A DNA stretch of 64,000 nucleotides from Echinarachnius parma (taxonomy: Eukaryota; Echinodermata; Echinoidea; Clypeasteroida; Echinarachniidae): assembly GCA_037951105.1 (NCBI GenBank), contig JBAMJV010002050.1:5001-69000 (forward strand), read 5' to 3'. Below the pieces are notes generated by a model, which did not search any database, had not been told where the DNA came from, and saw only the letters and a program-made list of their open reading frames with translations. This document shows positions 10,787 through 24,500 of the stretch, in pieces. Numbering within the stretch: the stretch's first letter is position 1; every line of letters starts with the position of its first letter. Both the position numbers and the translations under genes were made by a program.

Positions 10787-13700
10787 GTAAGATTATTCAC
10801 TATTTTGATTGAATGTGTAATAATATATTTGTTTGTGTTTGAATAGAAGTGTGTGTATGTTTCTTGTTTGTATATGTGTATTCTTGTGTGTGCTTGTGTT
10901 TATGTACTTGTGTGTGTTTGTGTGTATGTGCACGCGTGTGTATATGTGTGTGCGTAAATGCGCACAAGTGTGTGTATGTGGGTATGTTCATTTTGTGGGT
11001 GCTTTAGTCCGTGTGTAGATATATAAATGGTATTTATTGGTTTCATGATTCGCAGTCTTGCATTTGAATTGTACATGAATTACAAAATTAAAATATATGC
11101 ATTGTACAAATTATTACATTTAGTTAAAAATTGTTCAAAACATTTCATGTTATTGCTGCGTATACAAAAACATTTAATGGACATAATCTAACATGGAGAA
11201 TGTATACATCAAATTCTATTGTAAATAAATGTTAACTTTATGTTCTATAATATATGCATATAAATATAACGACATAAACTTCCATATTAATTGGACTACT
11301 CAAGGATAACAGCGGTTGAGGGTTGTAATAAGGACTAATGCGGTTTTTGAAAGATACGATTATTTTTTTTGCGGTGTTTTTCTTTTCCGCAAACCGCTAT
11401 TTCGTTGGCTCGTTCTTTGTGAATCAATTAAATCATATATTTAAAAATGAGTAGTGGGTGGAAAAGGGGCATGGAAGAAGAAAGTACATACATCAAAATA
11501 ATCCAAAGGAAGTTTAACACGAAAAGATGAAAAGGTCAGTGAATTACAAATGAAAGAAAGAAGGGTAGATGATCATTTGATATGAATAAACAACTTCCTG
11601 ATGTCCCAAATACCAAGGAAGCCAAAACTCACGAAAAAGTAATATCATATCATGTTAATATATTATTGTCATAAGATGCTAGTGGCAATGTGACCAAGGC
11701 ATGGAGATGATAATGATGATGATAATGACGGTCATAAACGATGCACCACCAGCGGCATATAACACTTTTTTAAAATCATGTTTCAAGTTTATTTTTCCAC
11801 ATAAGAATTAAAAGCAGTGTAAATACAGAATACAATGTAAAATATACAATAAAAATATACATATTTGAGAAAAAACATAAATAAGAAGAAGAGGAAGCAG
11901 TTTAAAAAATTCAAAATGTGGGGGAAAAACAAAGGCCATTAGACCTATCAAAGGTTTTTTTTTTCAGGAATAATACATTTCAGTAAATATGCTTCAGTAT
12001 CAATGTACAAAGTACACGAAACAGCACAATGTTAGAACAGTTTAAAGTAAAAAAAAAAAAAAAATTGTTGATGTCGACAGCTATCGTCTATCGTCGTGGT
12101 CTAATTATGGCTATATTCTCGTGTGTTTCATTCGACAACAAAATAAATTGTACGTTATGTAATGATTAATTTATTTCTACCTGCCGAGAGCTCTTACGAT
12201 CTAAAAATAAATTCTTTACGTGACACAAAAGTGTTATTTGTAAAGATCAACATTCACAATGACGCGAATTCTGAACAGTGGGTTATCTTTAATCATGTGT
12301 TGAAGATATCCTTCTTTCGCAAACATCTTCAAGTTCAGAAAAAAACTTTGTATAAACCTGAAAAATACTACGTACATCAAGTTGGTGACATTTCAAAATT
12401 CAATCACTTTGTAGTCTCGCTCTTGAGCTCATTAAAGTTTCAATCCGGAGATATTGATTATGGATTATTTTGTATTATTTTACCAAATTAAAAAGAGAAA
12501 ATCAACATGCTATATTACATCTCTGATTGAATCACTACTTACATTACATGATAAGGGGTATGTAGTTCCTAGACTAATTCAACTGTCATAGCGGTCATTT
12601 ATTATTTCGAGCTCTAAAAGTCAATATGATTGCACTAAAAGTAATTTGTAGGCATTTTGTTTAGCTATCATGTCATATTTTCTTTCATACAAGGTAATAC
12701 TCTGTCAACTGTTGAATTCTGTGCTTGCAAAAGGCGGACCGAATCTGTAGGTCCTGTAACCATGGAAATGTTTTGCCATTTGGGGTAACCAACAGACTAT
12801 TGATGGTACTAACTGTGTATCATATTTAACCCATAGACTAAAATAACCAAGGGTTAAATTTAGTCCTCAGTGAGGAGACGTCGGGCCAATAATGCTGAAT
12901 GTGTGATCAACAGAAAGAGATGCTTTAGCATTAAAGGGGTCTAAATTAGTAACTTTGTTAACATATGCAACAATTGATGAATGGTTAATAAAATGTGATT
13001 TTGTATATGTCCACTAAGTAATTTGTCAAGATCTGATGTTAAATAAATGTTATATTACCGAGTAATGAGCGAAAATGCAAAGTGATATTCGCTAACTAAT
13101 TGTTGCACTGTTGTAAGTTTCCAGTGGACAATTAAAACTCAAAACACTTCAATCATAATATATGTTTAACGAAAGGGAAATTATGTTGGTATATACGAAT
13201 ATAACAAGGTATAAGAGAACCACTGGAGTTCTAAGTAAGTTGTGTGGATGATAAGTTTTGCCAGTACGCAACAAATATCCAATCTCCATAAATAAATAAA
13301 TTAATAATGATAATCAACAGAAATGCGTCAGCCTCCAGTTCCCAGCGTAACTAAAATAATAAGGAAAACATAGCAATATAAATATATTTATAGAAGAAAT
13401 AGCCGGAGAGAAACAAATTTCATTCGAGAATTGTCATGATCATCACACCTCATATTTCGATGCAATTCCAATTGTCATGATTAGCGACGGATAATAAATG
13501 AGTATGTGTATTCAACACCTTTTATCGTGTAATTCATAAACAAAACTAAATACTGTCTTTCGTTCCGCTCTGGGTTTTTTACGTGACTAAACTAGGAAAG
13601 AGGTTTATAGTTTGAACAAATTATTAGCAAATCATATTTTATAAACAAACCCATGCAGTCTTACTTTATTTTGAAATGCTTGAATTCATATTTGATTAAT

Positions 13701-16700
13701 CCGCTGATGTGATGTGACCGAAATACGAAAGTAAAATAATACAGATAATGAAATATACGGAAAAGCATTATCATATTATATTAATCTTGTTTATAAGTAA
13801 TTATACAAAGAAACAAGGTATATCAAACTGAATATGATTCGTGCTCCACTAGAAACTATACAATTATTCATCTTCTTATTTACATCTTCCTTAGATAACA
13901 GTGGCTACAAAAGTTAAGAAGAAGAAGAAGAAGAAGAAGAAGATATATCATGAAGTAGTATTTTGGTATAATTCAAACCATCTCCGTCGTGTAATTCCCG
14001 TCATCACTCTGATTGTGATCCTCGCGGCATGTCTCATGCGATGGAATGACTCGGACTCCTGATGACATGTGAGGATTCGGGACGTGACACACTACATGCA
14101 CTAGGGGCTAGCAATTTATTCTGCTCAGCTCGGTGGAGTAACAGTGGCGTAATATACACGGGTGTAAAATGGGGGCGTATTGGATGGGAAATTGGGCGTT
14201 CTATCCGCTAAGACTGTGTTGATTTTAATATTATTTTGTGAATTTCTTCATTGACCACAACCGATGTATATTCGAGACCAACCTTGATTGTTGGGCTGTG
14301 TGCTATGAGCATTTTTAGGGTTGGGACTCGAGTTTAGAATTTGGTAGAATTGAGGTTTCGGGCATCATGTAGTCTATTTTCAAATAGGTTTAGACCCCTC
14401 CGAGAGACCATGATCCGTATGAAGTTGTATACGTGCCACGGCACTTGATTTGCCTACACAAATCAAGATATACGTTACCATTATTATTATGAAGAGCTTA
14501 ATTCCAAAAGGCGCTATATCCAATTTGTTTTCAACTATCGAGAAAACAGTTTATTTGCCCAACTTTGTAAACATGCTTATTGGAATATGACACCGGAACG
14601 TTCCATATTTTGATTTTTATTGTGTAATTTGTCCTAAGATTTAGATGATAGCTACGTAGCCTATTTATGTATTGATATCGTTAACTCAACCTTGAACCTT
14701 GAAGAATTACTCTCCCAAAAGCGTAAACGCTGTCCTGGAGAGGGCTGTGCTGTGTTGCGTGGTGATGTGCTGTTGGTGAAGTGATGTGGGGTTGTTCTCC
14801 GTGCACTATATACACTGTGCAGGGTGCAGTGTGCAGGTGGTGCAGGTGTGTCCCTCGTTTACAACATCTTCAGGGGCAGGGGCGGCGCCATAATCCGTAT
14901 ATGGCGAGTAATGCCACTCTCCTAAAGCCAAGTAATGTATTTGCTAAGACAGCGTTGCTTGGGAGAGTGTTCCAGACACGGACTGCTCTGGGAAACACGC
15001 TGTACCTGTAGCAATTAACTCGGAAAAATGGTATGGAAAGTGGATTAAGCGCATTTTGTATGCACGTCATATATAATGTGCCTGTTCATGAATGCAACAC
15101 TATCATTTTCATTTCTACTTATATCATTCGACTGATATGGCGGGCGCCTAGAGACACACACTATCTATGATTAATAAAGCAATCCGCTTGGAGCTGCTAT
15201 CATACATGTCATAGTTGGCATATTTCTGCGCAAAATATGTATCATTTAGCTGAATGATATGATTATTGGGGAATCCTCTCGGGATTAATTACGCCCATAA
15301 CGTCATTGTGAAGGTCTAAGAATAAACATGTTCCTACAATGATGTCGCGAGCTTGATTTACAATGGACGCGAATAACGATTATGTAATAAGATGCACAAT
15401 GGTTTGATCCTTTGGCATTAATACATATATACATGTCAATATCGCTCATAAGAGATTATAGATGCATGAATACCGAATACATCCTTGATACAACTTGCGT
15501 AAAGGCCTGTCATGTGATATGGACTCTGTTTGAAACATATCTGCTTGTCAATAATAATAGTTTCCTGTTCATTTCCCAGGACACACGAGACAAATGAAAC
15601 ACGGAGCTATGATCCAAAAATATGTAAACGTTTTTGTATCAAACTTAAAGGGACATAGTAACATTGTCCAAATCCTCAAAATACAATTGGAATTCTAGCG
15701 GTTCCCTCATGCCTTGTTGTATTCGTAGTAACAATAAAAGCATGGAACCGGTTTCGGTTTTTCGAATTTCCCTTTTGTTAAAAAGATATTCACAATTGAA
15801 GTGTTCGGATTTTTAATTATCCACTGGAAACTTTGTCTGAAGTCAGTGCAATGAGTTAGCAAATATCACTTTGCATTTTCACTCATTTCTTCGCCATATA
15901 ATAGGCCTATATGCCTGATATATCGTACTGAATAGAATATTGATTTATCATGAATTTCCCGACGGCCAGTTATATTCAAAATGAATGGTAAGAAAAATAT
16001 TTGTATATAATGTACATTGCGTGTGGGGTTTTTATTCTGCTTGATGTAATGCGTAACGATTGTTTATGTTAATGTGTTACAAAAGACAAATTATATGATT
16101 CATATATAGTTACATTTACGTAATTTGTGATTGCATCATTTGAATGCATAATTTTAATAACGCTGATTTATACTGATAAGAAGACAGAATTCATCGTCTT
16201 TGGATCAGTGCAGCAGAGGAAGAAAGTCGAAGTTCCTGATCTTATAGTGGGTGAAACTGTCATCAAATCAGTCGATCGTGTGCGGAACCTTGGCCTTGTA
16301 CTGGACGCTAACATGACGATGGAACCACAAATCACTAACTGCATCAAATCATCCATATTTCATCTACGTAACATCCGGAAAATCACAAAATATCTCAACC
16401 CACATGCACTGAAAAGTCTCATTCATGCATTCATCACCTCTCGCCTAGATATGTACAATGCAGTAATGTCCGGGTTACCACAGTGTCAAATCTACAAATT
16501 GCAGAAAATCCAGAACGCAGCCGCACGTCTCATCTCCCACACACCACGCTCAGCACACATCACTCCCATTCTAAAGGATCTTCACTGGTTACCCGTCAAG
16601 AAAAGAGTCATTTTCAAACTCCTCACTCTAACTTACAAATCCATGCATAACCAGGCCCCTCTCTACATCTCCGAACTTCTTCAAGTGCGCGTGCCAGGCC

Positions 16701-17885
16701 GAACAAGACTTCGATCCACCTCTACAGTCCAGCTCTTGGAAGGAAGATCTAGGAGGTCGTGGGGGGACAGATCGTTGCGGGTTGCTGCACCACATCTATG
16801 GAATCAGCTTCCCCAAGATCTCCGTCAATCTCAAACAATCAATACCTTTAAATCATGTCTGAAAACCTACCTGATGAAATTACCTTAAATATGCCCGGAG
16901 TTATATATGTGATTACTTTTTATGCTTAAGATTACTATTTTATGACTATGTTTTTTGTTATCATTTTGTAATGTTGAAATGTGCGCCACGAGTGTCCGAA
17001 CGGACAGATGTGCGCGCGATATAAATGTATAATTATTATTATTATTATTATACTGGACATGTATTTTGTCTCATAGGAATTATTTCTTATTACATTAACT
17101 TAGCCAGACGTTAAATTTCTTAAACCGCATTACCGGGGTACAGCTGGGGAGAACTGAGGCATACAATTGACATTTCACGTGACTGTATAAAACAAACAAA
17201 ACATCGACATTCAATTTTCATCACAATTATTGCACCAGGCCAAAGAAGTGTTATCATAACTTATTTGAAACGCTTAACAAATTAGAATGAAAGATAAATT
17301 TTCTTCTACAGTATTGCTTAATGATGTTAAGAATATGTGAATAACACTGTATCAGAAAGACCTGAATTGTTGTGAATAACAGTATTAGCTGTTCTACTGC
17401 TTCATAGGAATTAAGGGTATAATTTCTAACTCCTCCCTCCCTCTTGTCTCTCTCGCTTCCATTTGATATCTCCCCTTTCTTCTTGCTTCCCTCACTCCCC
17501 TCTCTTCCATTTTCTCCCTCTTTTTCCTTCTATCTCTGTCCCCTTCTACACCTCTATCTTTCTGCCATCCTCTCCCTATCTGCCGCTCCGCCCCCTCCCC
17601 CCCTCTCCCCTCTCTCTTACTATTACCCTCCCCCTCTTCTCCTCTCTCCCTCCCCTCTCCCTCTCTCACTCCCCCTAACCCCCCTCCCTCTCTTTCTCTC
17701 TTACTCTTTCCCTTCTCCTTATTCCCAGGTCGGGTACGAGCAGGACATCGAAGTCGAAGCCGGGATGGTCCTGAAGATGAAGACACTGGCCGTCAAACCT
17801 CCCGTATTTGGTAAGAACGCCAGCGTATGGATTGGAGTTCTTGGGATGTCCCTGTCTCCCCCCCCCCCTCCCTAAAAAAAAAATG

Positions 17886-17920
<35 letters not shown>

Positions 17921-18542
17921 AAAATTAAATAAATAAATAAATGAATACATAAAATAAAATAAAATAAAGTAAATAAATATATCAATAAATAAATAAATAG
18001 ATAAATAAATAAAAATTAAATAACTAGCAACCACCATATTATGAAGAAATAAACAGTACAATGTACTTCTTAGAAAACACTAATAATGAATATTTATTTC
18101 GATCACCATGCCGAAGTAGTAAAACCCCTTTTATTGTTTTTCTTTTCTTCTGACTCGTAGAAATCAAAAACTTCCTGAGCCATGCGGAGTGCGATCACGT
18201 GATGCAGTTGGCCCTCGACCGCGGTCTCCACACCAGCCAGGTCGTTCCCGATCGCAGCTTCTCCGAAGATGACGAGATTAAGGAGTTCTTCAAGGATCAC
18301 GACGTCGACGATGACGACCGTTTGGACGCATGCGAGCTCCGCAAGGTCCTCATGCTCTTTCCAGCAGCCAAGAGCGTCGAGTTTACCGACGATGACGTGA
18401 CGGTAAATAACGAATTCACTTGAATAATGTTTATAATCAGTGGCACGTCCTCCCTCAATATACACAACGATAAGGGGAAATGTGTGAAAACATTAATAAA
18501 TACATAAGGTGTGCCCCCAATAGCGTGTGTCTCCACTACCCG

Positions 18543-18579
<37 letters not shown>

Positions 18580-21500
18580 ATCAGTCCAACATGCTACGAC
18601 ACTGTATATCATTATTATTTTTAAAATATTGTTGTATTAGATTGGTTTAGGCGTTTGTCTTCCAAAAATGACACAATTTCGACACAATGACACAAAATAT
18701 GACATTGTTTTGTCTAATTTCGAGGTGCCTTTTTGCCTGAATATGCCGCTTTTAAAACCCTCAGGGCTGCAGCCCCCACCCCCACCCCCCCCCCCCCCAC
18801 CAGCCTCATACGCCCATGAAGTCTGTCTGCAAGCCATAGTTAAATTCTCAAAACATTAGGTGACTGAATTGTGTCTAACATAAAGACTTTTAGTTTCAAA
18901 TAAGAATTTTACGGACTTGCTGTACAAGCCATTGACTGAAACAAGTGAGCGTATAGTGTAATAAACTGACCCTGCATACTTTCTACTTTCAGGAGCTGAT
19001 CAAACTGAAACTTGACAAGAACGACGACGGCGTGATCGACCTCGGCGAGTTCATCGACTCGGACACACCGGAGATGGAGGACGAGATCGAACAGTGGCTC
19101 CTGACCGTGGGGGGCGTCGGCGAGAATGAGGCGAAGCGAAGCCAGGCGCGAGTCAGCGATCAGGCGTGGCTTGACCCAGTGGACAACGGAGGACCAAGTC
19201 CTACTACGACTTCAGGACAGGTTAGAAACTCAAACGATGCAAAGGAAAATGTAATTCTTTGAACAAAATGTGGAAGAGCTGTTTGGACTATGTATCACAA
19301 GCATTTTATGAGAATGATTTGAATTTAAGGCGTGAAGGAGACGAAGCTGAGTTGACCATTTGAAGCCTGGTTCGCGGACCAGGCATGACTTGACCATTAG
19401 GGTGGCAGTAAGGACAGTGGTGTAGCTACGGGACGGTGGGTGGGGGGGGGGGGGCACGAGGGCTCGTGTCCCCCATTCGATTTGACAAAAAACAATAAAA
19501 CGAAACAAATCATAATGGTAAATAATCTGTGGATAGAAAAACATCGTTTGATAAACAAATTATAAGTGAAACATAATGGGAACAAAATCTGTGAAAAAAT
19601 TAAGAAATACAGCACGTGTGTCCTCCAATAATTAGCGAATCACGTCCGACACACGCTACGCCATCTGAGTAAGGGAATTGCAATTGCGGTGTTCTATCCG
19701 ACCCTTCTCTCCCATGCACTTATACATTTGATTCTGTCAATCATGTTTAACTTAAATTGCTACTTAAATATACAATCTTTTTTTAATGTAATTAAACAGC
19801 ACCGGAAGTGACACATCCAGGATGTGCAGTGGCGTAGCGTGGTCGGACTGATTGGAGAGGGGGGGGGGGGGGGGGGCAGCCATAATTATTTGGGGCACAC
19901 CTTATATATTTTCTTGTTGTTTTTTTTTCTTCAAAAAGCTGCCACCTCATGCTTCTGTTTGCTATTGGGTTTTATTTTTAGTTATTGGGGATACGTGCCC
20001 CCCCGTCGCTTGTTAGTCAACAAACGTTCGTTCATCAAAAATATGTATGATTTATTTGATTAATATGTGCATTATTTTGCCTGCCTTGTTTTACAGGGTG
20101 CGTCGGCCTCACGCTTCTACCGAGTGCCATCATTCAAACCAGCGAAAACCTTCAGGTAAATATGGGTTTATAAAATGTGGGAGTGGAAAATGTGTTTTTT
20201 GTGTGCAGATATATATAGGGAGTAATTTAAGTTAAACATTATAGACAGAATCAAATTTATATATAACTTTTATGTAAAGCCGTAAGTTTCTTCGTTAATT
20301 GTTGAAACAGTTCTTTTTAAAAGGAATGCAATTTGATAAAAAAACAGTAATAATATTTTCATTTTCAAGTAGCCCAGGGGGGGGGGGGGGGGTTTCACAA
20401 AGGTACTAAGTTGAACTTAACTCTAAGTTGGACTTAAAAAGTATGGTAAGCCATTTGTAGCCTTGGAATAAAATATAATCCAAATAAAAAATGCAAGTAT
20501 TTTAGACTTTTCATAAATGTTACATCAAGAACATGAAATCTCTTTGATTATAGAAAATATAAATGATTTGAATCAACATTGTATGCCTTTCAAAAGAACT
20601 TTTACAAAAATGTTTCAAAGAAACAAGTGGCTTACCATAATATTTAAGTTCAACTTAGAGTTAAGTTCAACTTAGGATCTTTGTGAAACACCCCCCTGAA
20701 GTTATTGAAATACATTTTTGTAAGAAGTCTCAAATACTTGTATTTTGTTTTGCTTTCTGAATAATTATGTTGTATTCCAAGGTTACGGACGGTTTTCTAT
20801 ATTTGTTAGGTCCAATTTAGAGATAAGTTTAACTTAGAATCTTTCTGGAACACCTACTGAATGATTGCAGTGAACCGCGGTAATAATAACAATGTAAAGT
20901 ACTATGATACTCAGGGAAATAGTGCTGTATCAAATAATCGTTAGATATTATTTGATTTATTTCTCGAATTTATATTTTGTAAAAACATATTAAAATTTCA
21001 TTTCCTTTTATTATTGACTTTACTTTTCCATTTGGTGCGAACCAAAATCAAAATAACAACATCACCACAATCAACAACAACACCAACCAACAACAACAAC
21101 AACAACGACATCAACGACAACGATAACAGCTAATATAGAGTCTCGTATTTATCTTGCTAAAGACCTACATGTATTTTTCCTTTCGTTTTTTATTAATGAC
21201 GTTAATATTAATTTTGGTGTGCAACAAAAGCAACAACAATGATTATAATAACTATACAAATAATAATAATAAAGACAAGATAACAACTTCTCGAGCGTCG
21301 TATTTATCTTACTAACGACCTCCAGGTAGTGCGTTACCAGCCGGGCGGCCACTACCACGCCCACTACGACTCCAACGCTCTGGATGACGATTACGAGTGC
21401 GCTCACACCTATGGCATCGAGGATGATGACGACGACCGGAAGATCAAACATGGCGACGACTTCAGCCGGAAGAGACTTTGCAGGTATTTTCTTCGTTATC

Positions 21501-24500
21501 ATTTAATAATTATTACAAATATGTACAAAAGGATACTTGTTTATGTATTGAGTTATTGGGCATACACGGTTTCCGATTATTCGTGTATTGGTTTGTTTTG
21601 TGTTGTTTTATTGTATATTATTAATTATATGCATTCTGTGCTATAATTTTTTCTTTTATTATAAACATTAAGTTAGTTTTAAGTATTTTCTGATTTTTGC
21701 AACACACTTTTTTGTGCATTAAGCTCACATAACTTACTATTTATGATTCACAGTAAATAATGTTTTGGACCAAGAACATTACTTTATTAATGAATTCTTA
21801 TTGTAATTGCTCAGTATATCGCTTTGATTAAAAGCATCTTGTACTGGGAGGGAATGCTTATCCAGACGCAGGCAATGTTATTTACTCATGAGGTGAAATA
21901 CACGATTCAAGTAATGTTTGTAATTTGCTGCCTTCCCGATTGCAGAAAAGATATCATTTACCTAAGAGGTGATCTTTAAAGAACAATTCAATTAGTTGTT
22001 CCTTTAATGTTCCTTTTCTCAACAGAATAGCGACAGTCCTGTACTACCTGAACGATGTTGACGAAGGGGGTGAGACCGCCTTCCCGGTTGCAGACAACGA
22101 ATCGTTTACTCAAGAGGTAGGACCATATTCCGTTATTTAAGTTGTAATGTTAATTAAATGTCATTGGTTTATAATATTAAAATGTTAAGTCCAATGTATA
22201 TTTGCAATCATTCAAACAAGATGACAAATATTCGTTGTACATGCATCATGTTTAATTACGAATATTTGTATGACAACATACGACTGTCGTCTATAAAATT
22301 GCAGTATTTAATAAGTCTGGTCTCCCATTAAAGGTTATTATGTCAAGAAGAATGACCTATGGTTAAGTAGAAAGGTAAATCCCATAGAAATATTTTATAA
22401 AGTTTTTATTTGGTACGGTAGTTAATTGCACTTCAGGTCGTGATATTTACTTTACAAGTGTACTATGTAAATGTCATGATTGGGTATGTGCTATAATTTA
22501 TCACTTACATCGGAAACGCCAGAAGGATTGAAGTGGACAAATGACCTTTCAAGGGACGAAAATATTAAAGACGTGATCAGGGTACCAATTAAAAACGTAA
22601 AATAACAGCGATTGAAACAAAAACAGTTAATGCAGGAGAAAACAAAGCAAGGTACGACAAGATACATAATATCTAGCTCTCGATGGCGTATATATATACT
22701 TGAGGGTGCAAGGTCGCTCTCTTCCCTCCACGGACGTACAGATGGATGGGGGCTTGGGGCTGCACCCCCCCCCCCCCCCCCCCCCCCCAATAAGATTCAA
22801 ATATAGTGTAATTGATAAGCGTTTCTAAGAAGTGACACATTGTACCTTCTCATGACTGTTAAACCATCTGAAAACTCATGTTCAGTACCCATAATTCAAA
22901 AAAGGGCCCTATATATTATACATGTATATCGTGGGAGGGTATACCCACATTCTTCAAAACGACTCAGTCCCTTTCCTCCCTCGAAAGACCCCCCCCCCCC
23001 CCCTCCCCCTAACTAGAGAGAACAAAGGGGAATAATTCTCATTATATAACACTGCTTTCATCCCCCCTGAAACCTTGCCTCCTCCCTCGTGCTACTTGGG
23101 TTGACCCTGTCTGATCTGCGCTACTATTTAATCTTTAGTTAGAAATGTAATAGCGAGAAGTATATAGCGAACATTTGGTTATCTGTCATAGGAGATTGAA
23201 TAATAGCCGTAGGGCGACTTGAATGAATAAAACAACACATTAAATAAATAAATATGCTTTGTCGCTCGAATAGACAGAAGAGGAGAAACACAGACGCGAA
23301 GAACAACTTGAATGAGTGAAAGGGAAACATCTCCAGGCGAGGAGATCATTCAGATATAATTCATCATTTGATCATGAACGTCGTGTCTACACCGAATAGG
23401 GAGGGTTGGGTTCATCATCATATACAGTCAAGTGTGAACTCGACCTCAACATTCGTTATAGCTGTTATGCTGTATAAGGCGATTATAATCATGATAATGG
23501 GGGCATGGTTAAGTTATTGTGGCACGACTGGAGGGGTTCCGAATTCGAAGCTTTTAGTTGACCCGCCATTTATCATTAATTATTTATTATCAGGTCCTTC
23601 TATTTAGTAAGACATTTTAGTTGTATTGTTATTGTTGCTGTCAATCCATGCCTGCGCATAGATAATGAATATTTAATGGTTACTCTCTCATGAAAAAGCT
23701 GATGCGCCTCGGACTCAAGCTAGGAATCTAGTGGGTTACTATAATATTACGTATTTGATATTTAATGGGTTAACTAACCATGAACAATTAATTAAACACA
23801 GTGGTTACAATCAAGGAAACAGATATTTGCACCCAAGAATCAGGCCTGGTCGGTGAGACATACTGTTACGCAGTCACATGATCGTTCATGAAAAAAGAAA
23901 GAAAGGAGATCGCTCCTCAGATTACCCCCAATTCTTTATCCCTGTGTGAACGTAGTATAATTATGTGTTTAAATCTGACAGGTAAAGATCAATAAAAGCA
24001 CGTAGCCCCCATACATTTGAGCAGTTTCCCCCTCTCGATCTCTCTCTTGTACATTTGTAATGTTATAATAACATTACACACCACACTTCGAAGAAACCCT
24101 TCTGATTATTGAATGGGTTCTTTCTTAATAGTCTTTCGTTCTGGTATGAGAGTGTTTTTGTAATACTAAAGAGGGAGAATGTTTAGCCTAGAAATCTAAA
24201 ATATTAGACAGTGTTGTTATTAGTAGCTGTTTTTACTTGTCTCATGTTTATCTGTATTAACAGTGGAAGGACGTCACACATAATGTACTCGACTATATAA
24301 AGATACACTTCTCGACAGACTTTTTGTTATTGTGGTCCAATGTATTCGAAAACATAAATGGATAACGTTATGATTTTATTTTAATATATCTTCTTGATAA
24401 CGTGTTATTTTGTATAATTTATTAACTGTTACTTATTTAGAATGAATTCGAATGAATTAATATGAGCTTCACTGGGAATCGAACTCGGGACCTCGGGATT

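Noticed and set aside
10800..11018. His/Thr-rich and Cys/Val-rich frames
   Set aside because: Translation of a TG-type microsatellite.
12162..12491. 109-codon open frame in P4HTM intron 1
   Set aside because: No recognised domain or motif, AT-rich sequence like its surroundings, and no splice or promoter context.
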